A stretch of 64,000 bases of DNA from positions 14,381,763 through 14,445,762 of the forward strand of contig CM070601.1 of assembly GCA_036346395.1 (NCBI GenBank), written 5' to 3'. The translations under genes and the position numbers were made by a program. The notes below the pieces were generated by a model that worked only from the letters and a program-made list of their open reading frames with translations, searched no databases and had not been told where the DNA came from. Source of the DNA: Hsuehochloa calcarea (taxonomy: Eukaryota; Streptophyta; Magnoliopsida; Poales; Poaceae). Shown in pieces: positions 1 through 10,989 of this stretch (position 1 is the first letter of the stretch; every line of letters begins with the position of its first letter).

Positions 1-1639
1 AGGAAAAAGAGAAGAGAAAAAAAAGAAAGAAGAGAAAAAGAAAAGAGAAAAGAGAAAAGGAAAAAGAAAGTGCATAGCCGAACCATAAACTTGAGCGAAA
101 ATCCCCACTCATTCTTGATTCAATTGTTAGAATATCAATATTTTGTGCAATCTTGTGCCCTAGTTTTATTATTTGCAACTAGCTAGCGTCTTTCTATAAC
201 TTGTGCAATACGAGCTATTTTGTTCTTCACTTATATCTTACATAGCTCATTCCTTGATTGCACTAAGTTCCAATATCTTTGCGTGTGAGTTGCTTTGATT
301 TTCACTTATATCTTTGTGATCGGCAACTAGGCATTGAATTCTAGTTTGGATATTTACTTAGCCTTACAATACCTAGAATTTTCAAATTAAGTAGGTATCC
401 ATACCCGTGCAATCCATCTTGAGTTTTCTCGTGACTAGATGAATGCCCGTGCGTTGCTACGGAAGGAAAAAATATCATATTACATTACATGCTCTAAACC
501 TCCAATTGATTACATGCTCTACACGTCCAATTGATTTGTTGTTAAATTCATGTGAATAAGGTACAGCTCACATTCCTGAGATGATATAAATCACATGTTC
601 AGAACACGACAATTGAATAAAAATAAGTTGAGTACAATATGATATGTACAAAAGAAATCATTCAATTTAGTAAGAAGTCAGAAGTGTACATATAAGCATA
701 ATGCAAGCGATTGGCTAACATGAGGAGGCAATAGATCGAAGAATCAAGGATACAAGTTCTGACAGCAAATACGTTGCATGCTCTAGGAACCCATTTCACG
801 TTGAATCACACACGCATACTTATGCGGAAGATGAAATGGTCACGTCAGTGACTCGATGTATATGACGACATCGACGAGGGCATCACTTCTGTGATCTCCT
901 CTCTCGATTAGTGCACCTCTTCTCATGCTGCCCGCCCGCTCGCACACCTGAGCAGGCACGTAGGCTTAGCTATGTACCCACCTTTGCTCACTCACCCAAT
1001 GCGTGGCTGTCGGCCCAGCTCGTGGATGTGATGTGTTGATGCTTGCACTTTATGCATTGGTAGCATTTCAATGACTTGAGCATGATGCATGCTAGATTAC
1101 ACAAAAGCTTTGCCAAGCACATCCATCATCCCAACTACACCATCATCACAAAGCACTATGCACAGACCATTACAAGATCTTAGAATTGATCACTTAGGTA
1201 GGGATAGAGTGAAAAATTAAACCAGTAAGCTTACCTACGGTGAGGACAACACCATCGACAGAGCAACAATAGTGCCACCAGCACGGTTGCCGGGCGACGG
1301 TGATGGACATAGAACCTATTGAGCTCCTGGCTCACGACAGGAGAAACATCGACAACGCAGGGATAGACGGCTATGGTTGCCAAAGCACACATGTGCAATG
1401 GGATGCTCCGTCGAAGGCATGCCCTAACCCGCTGCATCGTCGTGCTCCACCTTAGTTGTGACCCGTGCGTAAGTCGCACCCGCAGCACTGCTCTTGCCGC
1501 TTCAACTCACGTACTCACACGACTGTCGCCATGGACACTCTAGCACCTCCTCGGCTCTTCATCTCATCACACAGGTGTAACAAAAGAAGAGCATTATGTT
1601 GCATTTAGTTATAGACAAGAGATAAGCACAATTGAGCCT
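1..1639. other. No gene seen; AT-rich intergenic DNA with purine tract
   Basis: The first 70 bases are a nearly pure A/G tract of the kind found near LTR-element ends or as a microsatellite. The rest is AT-rich with no long open frame and no splice-supported coding segment. Near 445-460 there is a short GC-rich stretch (GCCCGTGCGTTGC) of a type I associate with grass repeats, but I cannot assign a family. Short open frames here show no recognisable domain. Confidence 0.5.
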
Positions 1640-1659
1640 TGTGGAAATAGTGTGAGATG

Positions 1660-1950
1660 TTGAGGGGATAGAAGGGAGCGAGGGAATGGATAATAGAGAC
1701 CAAGGGCCCACCTGTAAGCCCCGAAAGTTCGTGAGGAGGGGGAACAAGAACACATCACTCCCACCACTACATTCTTTTTAAGTAGTAAAAAAGTAAAGAT
1801 AATCAATGACACTATTTGTTAAGATATATTTATTACTTAAAAAGGCTCTAGTGGTGGTGGGTAATGCGTTCTTCTTACCCTCCCCTCTCACAGCCCATCC
1901 GTGCTGCCAGGTGGGACCAGTGCGCGCTCGCCCTTTCTATCCCCATGTGT
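1660..1950. mobile_element. Imperfect foldback (MITE-like) element
   Basis: Two arms of roughly 130 bp, about 1664-1800 and 1818-1945, are imperfect inverted copies. GGGATAGAAGGG in the left arm pairs with CCCTTTCTATCCCC in the right. Inner parts CCCACCACTAC and CTAGTGGTGGTGGG also pair, as do CTTTTTAAGTAGT and TTACTTAAAAAGG around the centre. The structure is a long hairpin with a loop of about 17 bp, as in MITEs. Neither target duplication nor exact ends could be fixed, so the family is unknown. Short open frames across it are not protein genes. Confidence 0.5.
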
Positions 1951-3000
1951 CTCCACCTCTTCTCACCCCTTCCGTCGACTTCTGGACCCTCATCTTGCGT
2001 GCCCTCGGGTCTTTTCCATCATCTCTCCCATGATGATTTCCTCGCTTGCCAGGCTCTCCTCGTTGCAATTCCTCCGTCTGCCCCGCCCCAAAACACCGCC
2101 CTTGTGTATGCCCTCTACCCTCAATATCATGTTTGCCATTACTGTCAAAGCATCACGATGTAGTGCTCGCCACCCTCACACCATTCCTTGACCCGCACCA
2201 TCGTGGTTGCTTCCCGTACTCCACAGGAGAGCTTGAGCTCCTCCGTCCTTGCCATCATGAAGTTGGCAGGCTCTACGAAGCTCCAGGCTCACGGTCCCAA
2301 ATCAGCCCGACGACTCGCTATTTCACTGCCCACCAATAGCTCGACGAAATGTTTTGCTTATTATTTTCTTATCTGATCGCTCTCACTTCTCGTCGACATC
2401 TAATCCCACCCTCACTCACCTTTCTCGCGATGGCAGAAAGCATGCGGCACTCAGGTTGGAGCAGCAGGGTCGCACAACATCAATAGCAAGCATGCCAAGG
2501 AGGAGGAGGAAGCGGCGGCAGGAGGCGAAACCCCAGCCCCCCGCATTGCCCCGAAACCCTCCAATTCGGCCCAATCCGAGTTCGAATCCATCCGCCCAAT
2601 CTCGTCGACGGCGGGCTCGATATGAATAGTTAGTTGTATTGCAATAGCCCAAGAGGTAATATATAGTACATGGACTCAAGGGGCACACTCAAACCCTAGA
2701 CTAGAGTACAATACCTACAATACCAGAAATATACCCTCTAACACAAAGTTCTGCATTGGTAATTTTGTAGGGAAATCATTGGCTTTTCTGGGCTCTGATA
2801 TATTATATCTCTCCAGTGCACTGTGAGTATTTGGAATTTGGTATGGTGGACGATGGTTCAATATTGTGTTGATTGAACTCTGATCACAATCAGGATTGAA
2901 AATCACGAGGGCAACTGGTTTGCTACTGGTTCTCTTTCAATATACATCACGTTGATGTCAACTGGTCTGCTACAGCTTTCCTGATGTTGATCAGATTACA
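1951..3000. other. No gene seen
   Basis: Pyrimidine-rich then mixed sequence. Open frames of up to about 100 codons occur on the plus strand, but they overlap in several frames, are Pro/Ser/Arg-rich and match no family I recognise. Nothing here is supported as a gene. Confidence 0.4.
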
Positions 3001-3448
3001 CATACAAGAGACTTTTTTTTTTAGAATAACTCACTTTTTATTTATTAATATGACAAAAATAAATAGCAGACAAAAAAATGGAAAAATAATACTTTGTTGC
3101 CAATTCATTTGTCTTCACTTGGCGACAAAGATCCTGTCAAATGATTTGGCGTCAAAAGCTTATCGACCAAATGAATCAACAACAAGATGTTGACCAGACA
3201 ATACTCGCCGATTCATTTAGTCATAAGGTTCTGTTGCCAAATGAATTGACGACAGTTTGACAAAGAAACTCTTATCGCCAATTCATTTGGCGGGTCCTGT
3301 CATCAAATAAATTGACGACATGAGCTGCCACATCATCCTGTCACCAATTCATTTAGCGGCAGAGTGTTATTTTTATAATTTTTTGTTGGCTATTTATTTT
3401 GTCACATTAATAAAAAAAGTGAGTTATTAAAAAAAGTTCCATACAAGA
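3001..3448. mobile_element. MULE-type MITE with 9-bp target duplication
   Basis: The element proper is 3010-3439 (430 bp), flanked by identical 9-bp copies of CATACAAGA at 3001-3009 and 3440-3448. Its ends are long inverted repeats: the left starts GACTTTTTTTTTAG then AATAACTCAC, and the right ends GTGAGTTATT then AAAAAAAGTTC. The arms stay paired for about 100 bp. A 9-bp duplication is typical of Mutator-like elements. The interior repeats a motif like CCAATTCATTTGGCG in both orientations several times. There is no coding capacity, so it is non-autonomous. Confidence 0.75.
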
Positions 3449-3503
3449 AAGGAAAACAAAAGGTTATTTAAAAAAAATCCATACAAGAAAGGAAAACAAA
3501 AGG
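3441..3503. repeat. 23-bp direct repeat, period 40
   Basis: The 23-bp word starting ATACAAGAAAGG occurs at 3441-3463 and again at 3481-3503. The first copy overlaps the right target duplication of the adjacent MITE. It is probably a small local duplication. Confidence 0.6.
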
Positions 3504-3606
3504 AAACGTTGTTCGGGAGTGTAACAAACCACTACCTCCGTAGACCGGCAGAAGCAAAAAAAATGGAAGCTAAAAACACGGGAGAAGCAAAACTGCAGAA
3601 AACAAA

Positions 3607-4038
3607 TGCGGTGCGCGTGGATGGAACACGCGACCTTAAGATCTTCAGCTCGAGAATTTTTTTATTAATTAACTTTTTTATATTTATTTTAAAGTTAATT
3701 TCGCGAATTTTATTTCTAATTCCGACTCTTTGATCATGTCACCACCCGTGACGTGACAAAAAAATAATGTTACGTCAGCCCGTATCTGAGTAAACTCTTA
3801 TCATACCACCACCCGTAGCGTTATAGTAGCAGTGTGACTAAAAGTGCTATTTTAGCGTATTTATCCTATGACATGACAATGTTATTTTATCACGCTACGG
3901 ATGATGACATGATTAGAAGGGTCAGAATTAGAAATAGAGTTCGCGGGAGGTTAACTTTAAAAAATATATTTTTTAAAAAAAGTTAATTAATATAAAAAAA
4001 CTCTCAGCCCGACGCTCTCCCAACTAAGCTATCCCCTG
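3607..4038 (-). pseudogene. tRNA-Phe(GAA) relic, split by a MITE in the anticodon
   Basis: On the minus strand, 4038-4004 is the 5' half of a nuclear-type tRNA-Phe (GGGGATAGCTTAGTTGGGAG is visible). 3644-3607 is the 3' half (GATCTTAAGGTCGCG, T-arm, CCGCA end). With one copy of the 5-bp TCAGC duplication removed, the halves join to exactly 73 nt, the normal length. The junction lies between anticodon positions 35 and 36 of GAA. There are further changes: anticodon-stem mismatches, and T-loop TTCGA has become TTCCA, which damages the internal B-box promoter. A T-rich stretch follows the 3' end. The gene cannot give a normal tRNA. Confidence 0.85.
3650..4003. mobile_element. 354-bp foldback MITE inside tRNA-Phe
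   Basis: The element folds almost end to end. The left end TCGAGAATTTTTTTATTAATT pairs with the right end AATTAATATAAAAAAACTC, and the inner arm TTCTAATTCCGACTC pairs with GGGTCAGAATTAGAA. Flanking TCAGC occurs on both sides (3645-3649 and 4004-4008), which I read as the target duplication because removing one copy restores a 73-nt tRNA. There is no coding capacity. A 5-bp duplication does not fit hAT (8 bp), PIF (3 bp) or MULE (9 bp) cleanly, so superfamily is open. The A/T-rich ends resemble those of the 3010-3439 element. Confidence 0.75.
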
Positions 4039-4112
4039 ATTCAAAGAAATAAAATTGAAAACTTACCACATAGCATTGATAGTCTTGAAACGATACGAAA
4101 TAGAACCATGTG

Positions 4113-4185
4113 GCCTGTCTAGCTCAGTCGGTTGACCGCCACGCTCTTAACCTTGTGGTCGCGGGTTCCAGCCCCACCCTGGGTT
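4113..4185 (+). pseudogene. tRNA-Lys(CTT) relic
   Basis: A 73-nt segment matches the plant nuclear tRNA-Lys pattern: CTAGCTCAGT at the D-arm, anticodon loop CTCTTAA (anticodon CTT), GTGGTCGCGGGTTC and CCCAC in the T-arm. It is degenerate. The acceptor stem pairs poorly (GCCTGTC against CCTGGGT), the anticodon stem has mismatches, and the T-loop reads TTCCA instead of TTCGA. TTTT at about 4196 could be a Pol III terminator. It lies 74 bp from, and points away from, the tRNA-Phe relic. Probably non-functional. Confidence 0.75.
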
Positions 4186-4260
4186 CAACTAATTTGTTTT
4201 CCCGTTTCTTCAGCCCGAAGGCGTCTTTCCAAAACCGGAATTGGCCGAGAGTTTGCACAT

Positions 4261-4510
4261 GCCGCTCGCGACTCCCGATTCGCCATGTGTGAAAGCAAGC
4301 CGGCGTTTGGACCCACAGGCGAAATTTTAGAACATGCTTGAATTTGGTTCTCACCTCATTCGGAAAGTTTTCAATGGCGAGAGTTGCCAATGCCACCCGC
4401 GACTCCCAATTCGCCGTGCGTGAAAGCGAGCCGGCGTCCGGACCACGCTCATAAAAAAAGCGAAATTTTAGAACATGTTTGAATTTGGATTTCTCACCTA
4501 ATTCGGAAAG
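4261..4510. repeat. Diverged tandem duplication (~130-bp unit)
   Basis: Copies at about 4261-4368 and 4392-4510 share the order CGCGACTCCC-ATTCGCC, GTGAAAGC-AGCCGGCGT, TTTTAGAACATG-TTGAATTTGG, and CTCACCT-ATTCGGAAAG. The copies differ by substitutions and small indels, so the duplication is not recent. No coding function is evident. Confidence 0.6.
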
Positions 4511-5378
4511 TGTTTCCCCCTTTTTGTTTTCCTATTCTTTTTGCCTCGCGTGGCGCCACCAGTAGTAGCTGCACCGCACCGCCCATTGTCCTCGCCCCGC
4601 ACCAAACCAACACCAGTACCCCGCCACCTCGCCGTTCACCTTCCCACGCCACGCGCTGTGCCGCCTATGCCAGGTGCTTGATGTGCAACAGCCACCCCTG
4701 CCGCACTCGCCAGCTAATGCACCCATGCCAGTGAGATGCCACCCCTCCCGCCGTGCCACGCCGCCGTCAGATGTGTGCGTGTGTGAGTCGGTTTTAACAA
4801 AGAGGAGCACCGCTGTCGAAACAAAGAAATCAAATCGTGTTATAGTGTGTTTTTTGCTTTGCCTATGTGATTTCATTTAGTATTTGTGAACGCGCAAGGC
4901 GAGGTGGAGTGGTGCGCAGGAGGCGCAGGCGCGGTATCACGTGAAGACTAGTTCCAGGAAGGGCGTTGAGTTGTTTGCTACCAAGTGAGGGCGTCAGGAG
5001 AGCCACGTCATGGGTCCCACACAGTGGCATTGCTTCAAGCAAGAGAGGATATTGTGTCGTGCATGAAAGTTGCTTTGAACGGGTCACGTCAAGGGTGTCA
5101 AGGGTAAGGACCAGTGGGTCTCCAGAGAAAGCAGCAAGCCGAGCGCTTCTCAGTTTCTCTTGAAGAAGCATGTGTGTTCCACTTCCAACAATGGCAAGTA
5201 CGTACAAGTACAAGCTTCGAAACCTTCACATGTGGCCCGAATAACTGCCCATTCAACACCGGCCGGGTTCAGGAGACGTTCGTACCCCCGGAATCTCTAT
5301 GAGTCCGTGGACATAAAACGAAAAGAAGAGAAAAGAAGGTAGAGCCATCGATCTCAAGAGAAGCCGGCCGTCAGACAC
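4511..5378. other. No gene seen
   Basis: This is the stretch 3' of the minus-strand RING gene. Open frames of 60-120 codons on both strands overlap each other and show no domain. A polyadenylation or terminator signal could not be assigned with confidence. Confidence 0.4.
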
Positions 5379-7064
5379 TCAGACGGCGAAGATTATTCTC
5401 ACTTTCTTCAGTTTCCTTCGGCAGAACGGGCAGCTACCATCTTCCTCTACGATCCTGCAACACGACAGCAACATCGCTTCCCGTTTTACACACCTATTAT
5501 CTTCCATCCACGAAGCAATAATTTCTTGGCACGCAATCTGCATGCACGCATGTGAACACTTCAAAGTTCGAACGCTAATTACCTCGTGGCGCACGAGTGG
5601 CAGGTGGCGGAGTGCCCGCAGGGGAGGAAGAAGCAGTCCTTCCGGGCGTCGCAGCAAACCACGCAGAGGTGCCGGCCGGCCTCGTCCCTTACCTCCACAT
5701 CGTCGTCTTCGCTGTCGTGGGATACAGAGTCGTAAGACGAGCCCAAGCTCGCGTCTTCTTCTTTGCTCGTCAGCAATGAGGTTCTCTGATCTGCATTGCT
5801 GGGACTACCTCCATTGCAGAGGCCGAGCAGTGTGCTCAGTATCTCGTACAGGAGTAGCAGGGCAACTGCCAAGATGGCTACTAACGTATGAAGGATTTAG
5901 TTGGCGATCATAGAATATCTGACCATTTTAATGATGTTTGAGCTGAACAAGTACACACCTGATCCGACAACGTACACTATCCAGCGAGGTTCGTATGACA
6001 GTTTCACATATTGTTCGTCATCAGAATTCAGTCTCTGAAAGATTATGTATTAGAACAGTACGTGCAACAAAACTGAACATCGTATTTAGATGTATACATA
6101 TGAAGGAATATGAAGGAAGTTGAAGATTACAAGTCAGTGTTTACTGTCACCTCTTTGAGGCCAGACGACAGAACTGCAACATTTTGTCCTAGCAATGGTA
6201 ATCTGTACGTGCAAAGAACGTGGCCCGGCGAGCATATATAATCTGCTCCTGTGGTGTTGTAGAACATGGTCCTGATTCTGATATCCAGCAGCACCTGCCG
6301 AATGAAACATCTGAAGATAGGCTAATGCTATCGCAAAAGATTTTGGAAGTTAATATCACACATGACATGGCTACTTTACCGCTGTATCCTGATCGTTTAA
6401 GTTGCGCACGGCAATGTAGTACTCGTAAGAGAAATTGATAGCCTGCTTAATTGCTCCAGTTCCTGTGATTAGTACTCGTAAGAGAAATTGACGGTCAGAT
6501 AGCATTAGGATTTGGAACGATGCAGGGTATTGCAACAGATTCTTAACCATTGACAGTTCTTACCGTGCACCAAGTGCCATAATAATGTGGTGTTATGTAC
6601 TGATGGCTTCCCAGTCCATTGCGTAAAGCTTTCCTTACCTATGTAATAGAGCACCAGCATACGAGATTTTTAAAGCAAAGGAACTGAAACCTGATATAGC
6701 ACGTTGCAAACTCAAAATCTCAGCAGATGAGTGGTTGTAGTACTGTAATTGTACATCTGTACCCTTATACGATTTAATAGAATTGAAACGATGAATTCTG
6801 CTTCGGATATCATTGATCTTTTTTTTTGTCGATTGCAATCAAGTTATTATTTCGCTAGTGTCGGCTATTCTCATCTGCTGATTCATCTGCGAGTAGTATA
6901 TGCTATGACTTGTTGCAGATACGAGAAAATGCATTACTAGGAGCTTAACATCCTTATCTTTGGTACGTTGTTAACCTTTCTTACCTTGCGCAATGGCGAT
7001 GTAGAGTGGATAAGGCAATTCAGTTTCATGCTTGACACTGTAAGCGACTTCTATTTGACTCCCT
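5379..7064 (-). CDS. APD-type RING E3 ubiquitin ligase, exons 3-9 (C-terminal part)
   Basis: Seven exons chain by splice phase: 7064-6985, 6638-6564, 6462-6380, 6294-6151, 6034-5959, 5880-5583, 5454-5379, with stop TGA at 5381-5379. All introns are GT..AG. The product carries the lumenal domain typical of the plant APD (aberrant pollen development) ligases, with landmarks IEVAYSVKH, IAIAQGKESF, NTTLLWHLV, FSYEYYIAVRNLN, YRLPLLGQN and LSYEPRWIVY. A membrane segment follows (VAILAVALLLLYEIL), then an acidic Ser/Asp linker (SHDSEDDDVE). A C-terminal C3HC4 RING is split by the last intron: CVVC, CGHSATCHSC, then CPFC. By family knowledge it transfers ubiquitin from an endomembrane. Exons 1-2 lie at 18152-18542, beyond an ~11-kb retroelement block. 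The exon reading is clean here, but expression across that intron is uncertain. Exon order and phases were read by eye. Confidence 0.8.
6417..6491. repeat. 22-bp direct repeat overlapping exon 5 of the RING gene
   Basis: The 22-bp word TAGTACTCGTAAGAGAAATTGA (shown here as TAGTACTCGTAAGAG plus AAATTGA) occurs at 6417-6438 inside exon 5 and again at about 6470-6491 in the intron just upstream. The copies are 53 bp apart. The intronic copy lies next to the exon 5 acceptor and may be a local duplication of coding sequence. Confidence 0.6.
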
Positions 7065-7254
7065 CTGTTAAGGAAATATACCCATTCCTGCACGATACAA
7101 TGTACTATTTAAACACACCAGAACTCAGAGCATATGCACCAGCAATTTGCGCATACTAAAAAGACATCAGAATTGGGTAGCAACTAATTCACAGGCTGTT
7201 CGGCCACCAATAGTTGTGATCTGAACTTCAGACCAAAACATATAACATTCGAAA
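6909..7254. repeat. 346-bp direct repeat, copy 1 (holds exon 3)
   Basis: This segment is identical by eye to 12306-12651, offset 5397 bp. It contains exon 3 of the APD-type gene (7064-6985, minus strand) with intron on both sides. The left edge lies at ...CTTGTTGCAG and the right edge at CATTCGAAA. After it, copia sequence begins directly at 7255 without an LTR. Confidence 0.9.
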
Positions 7255-8164
7255 GCGCCCGGCCGCTTTAGCACGACGGCCATTGTGTGGCCGCCGAGCG
7301 GGAGGAAGTGCCGCTGCTTGCAGATGTGGCCGCCGCCTCGCCACCTGTCGGCCCCTCCCGCATCGCCGCGCCAAGACGCGCTATCACCGGATCTCGCTCC
7401 GCCTCACCTCGTGTCGACGGCGCCACATCGACCGCAGTAGGCGCCGCTTCGCCTGGCCTCGTGACGCGAGTCGGCGATTAGTCTGCGGCGGCTCCTATGA
7501 ACGGAGCCGCCATCCGAGAACGCGCGGCTCCCATGAAGGAGCCGCCGCCGCTCGAGGAACTTCTGGGGTAGGGTAGAAACCCTACCCCGAGTCCCCTCGC
7601 TGCTTTACTTAGATTCGTGCGAACTGGGCCACTTTGGGCCTACCATATAACCTGAGACGAAAAAGAAATAGAAAACGAAAAGGGTCGTTTTGCAAAAGGC
7701 CCTCTGAATTTCCATAAATTGCGACAATTTCTCGTAACGAATTGTTCACGTTTTAGCCTCGAATTGCACCAACTTAAAATTCATATTCCAAAATAAAAGG
7801 GCCTCTGAATTCAAATTTTGAATCGGTTTTGCATTTGAAGCATATTTCACCTTGTTATTATTATTTCTATGCAATTTATTTATTGTATTTAATGCTTTGA
7901 TTATTTGTGATTATTAATATTGCTTTTAATCACCGAAAATAGCAAAGAAATCATGAAAATGCATGAAAAATATTTTAATCACGAACTAGGAGTTCAAGAG
8001 CATTATAAGAATTTTGCAACCATTTTATGGAAATTACCAGCAGAATCTTATGAACTTTTTGCATGAATATGAAAATGATCGCATCACGAACCGTGAGTTC
8101 AAGAATCGACTCCCAAGCATGGTTAGAATTTATACAATCTCCAATTATGTGATAATATAATCAC

Positions 8165-8720
8165 AAATGAGCGTAAGATTGAAAAGACCATCTCTACTTT
8201 TTACCCGAATGCGTGCAATCCGCACGCAGCTTATTGTCAAAATGGCTACAAGTAGTATACCGCAGTTGATTGACATCATGAAAATTGTAGAAGCTCAAGA
8301 TGATGTTCTAAGGAAGAACTACATCTCACAGCCACCTAGTAGCAATATTGGTCATGAAGCCAATACTAGCAGCTACAAGGTGATGAAGCCTCTCACGAAG
8401 GAGAAGGGCAAGAAGGGTAAGGTCGTGAGTCGCACGTAATTGGTGTTTTACACTCTAAGAAAAGGGGCAAAGGATAGCATGAGGCACACCTCACCATTGA
8501 AGGCACTAAGATCCACACCCATTAGTTGCACTTATGGATATGGATGACCTAGTAGCAAAGACTCCATCATCCCTCCTTTGGACATAGCAGCGGCCACAGC
8601 CGTAATTGCCCAAAAGGAGAAGATCGCCATGTAGCAGATTAAAGCAGAAGTTTATGAATACTTCGCTGATTCGATCTAGTGCACGCATTGCACTTAGATC
8701 CTTTTACAATCACTTGCATT
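8165..8720 (+). pseudogene. Copia gag remnant, copy A
   Basis: Translation shows gag-like segments: DDVLRKNYISQPPSSNIGHEAN and a basic KEKGKKGK stretch (about 8290-8430). These are followed in another frame by IEGT-like and MDMDD-like residues. The order matches the gag of rice-type copia proteins. A usable start and a zinc knuckle were not identified. Frameshifts relative to copy B (14480-14950) break it. Confidence 0.6.
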
Positions 8721-9309
8721 TTGTGATTATGATGAAACTTTGAATAATGGTTGTAGGCTCTAGAAGAGCAAAGCATTAAATTCTTATGATGAGTCCTGCA
8801 AGACTTATATTTCCGTATTTATGATAGCAAGTTATGTTCTAATATCCAAGTATTTTTATTTTATGTGTTCTCGGATTTCGCTACATATTAATAAAGTACA
8901 TTATATTAGATCGCATGTAGCGCCCTATGGAGGAAGTGTGCTTAGTGAAGTAGCGGCACAATGAATACCACCTGAGACAGATGGAATTTTTCAACAATCG
9001 CAGTGCGTGATACATGTATAATAGGCTTAGGAAGGGCCACAATTATACTCCGACGGACACAACTTTGGTCATTAAAGAAGCCTTGTTGTGCCCATAATCG
9101 ACTAGAACTCTCAAGGATATTCGCTAACGGCTTCCACGCAGAGATCAAGAAGAGCATGGTAAGGAATACCGCTCATTACAGAGCGTGATTTAAAAAAATT
9201 GGTATTAGAATGACTTCCTTCATTTGAAAATGGGCTATACTACACTAATATTAAGGCATTTGCACCTATATCGCCTCGAAAACTATATTTAGAAGCTCTA
9301 AACCTCTTC

Positions 9310-10010
9310 TATCTCCTCGCATGATAGATTATGTCACTTAGGTCTTAGGATGATGAGAAATATAATTAACAATTCACAGGACATAGTGTCAATTTAAAGA
9401 ACTTCCGAATCTTGAAGATTTTGTGTGCCTGCATGTACCATCGGAAGCCGACTACTAGACCTCTACTCAAAGTAAAGGACGAAATCTCATTCCCGGACCG
9501 TATCCAGGAGACATTTATGGTCCTAAACAATTTCCCTATAAGGGTCATTTAGGTATTTTATGGTGCTTATCGATGCTTCCTCTAAACGGTCGACGTTTGT
9601 TTAATGTCTACGAGAACCCCGCTTCGCAAAGCTAATCTAGATAATTAACATTAAGAATAATTTCCTTATCATCATGTGAAGTCCACCGTAATGGACAACA
9701 GGAGAATTTACTTCAAGGGCATATGATGATTATTGTGTGAAAATGAGAATTAAAATTGAGCATCCTGCATCGCATGTCCACACCCGTAATGGACTAGCGT
9801 AATTGTTATTTACCAACTACATGTTGTGGACACGCTAGCCTCGCACGCAAAGAATCTCCATCAATTTTAGACCACCGACATATAACATCCATTCACCTAT
9901 GCAACTAGCGCAAGGGTCAACATCGAAAATTTCTCATCTTTGAAGGTTTGGTTGCAAGATTTATGTACCTATACCACCACCACAAAGAACCGAAATGGGC
10001 ACTCTCTAAA
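9310..10010 (+). pseudogene. Copia integrase remnant, copy A
   Basis: Fragments in shifting frames correspond to the pre-integrase zinc region and the integrase core. They are collinear with 15650-16280, where the reading is clearer: a VCPACTIGKL motif, then a REFTSRAYDDYC segment just upstream of the catalytic region. Copy A has several extra one-base changes here and no frame longer than about 60 codons. Confidence 0.55.
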
Positions 10011-10989
10011 AGTCCGGATATACGCTGGTTATGAGACATCATCCATAATCGTATTTGGACCCCACGACTAGAGATTTGCATGCTGACGCGCTACCGATAG
10101 CATATTAGATGAGAATTATTTCTCACATTAGGGGAGGAAATCAACCCTTGATGTAAAATGTCGAAAATAAAGAAGTCCGTAAGACAATTGAAGTCTAGAA
10201 GATATTTGAAATCCATGCATATGACCCGCGACTAGTGAAGCAAATAGAGAAGTTTAGAAGACAATTGAAGTCTAGAAGACAATTGCGTGAAGCAAATAGA
10301 AGTTTAGAAGACCCGTAAGATAATTGATTTGCAAGCATTAGCGAATCAACCGCCTAACCACTTTAGTGATTTGAAGAGCGTGACTAAGTCGCATATGCTC
10401 GCACGCAATGCACGGAGAGGGTTGAAATACCGATGAAGGTATCCCTAATCCCGCCCTAAGGCCTCTCGAAGGACGAGAACTCCTACCTCGAACTGGCGTA
10501 ACCGGGACGCTGGTGAAAAAGGATAAGAAGGACTTGACACACCGATCACCAAAGTACCCCGAGATCGAGAAGGAGCGCATTGAGACTGCACCAGATGGAA
10601 CCTTCGTAAAAGACATACTAGAATTGAACATCCCCATGAAGGGAGACATCAAGATGGATGTGTGCGCACACATCTGAGCCGAAAAACTAAAGGACTTGCC
10701 CCGCATTGAAAGTAGCGGTAAGCAAATAGAAGCATTAGAAATATCGCCCTTGAAGACATAGCTATAAACTTTATGATCTTGGGAGAATCTATGAATAAGC
10801 CAATGTACCAATGTTGCAAAGAAAATTATCACAATCATCAATCTTGATCCAGAGCCCGCATCGCTCGTTGAATATAAGAAAAGGTCGATTGAGAAGATTG
10901 GAAGAAGGCAATAGAAACGAATCGTTCTCTCCAATAAAAGAGAGGTGTTTGGGCCCGTGAAGTCGCACACCTCCCCATATGCACCACCG

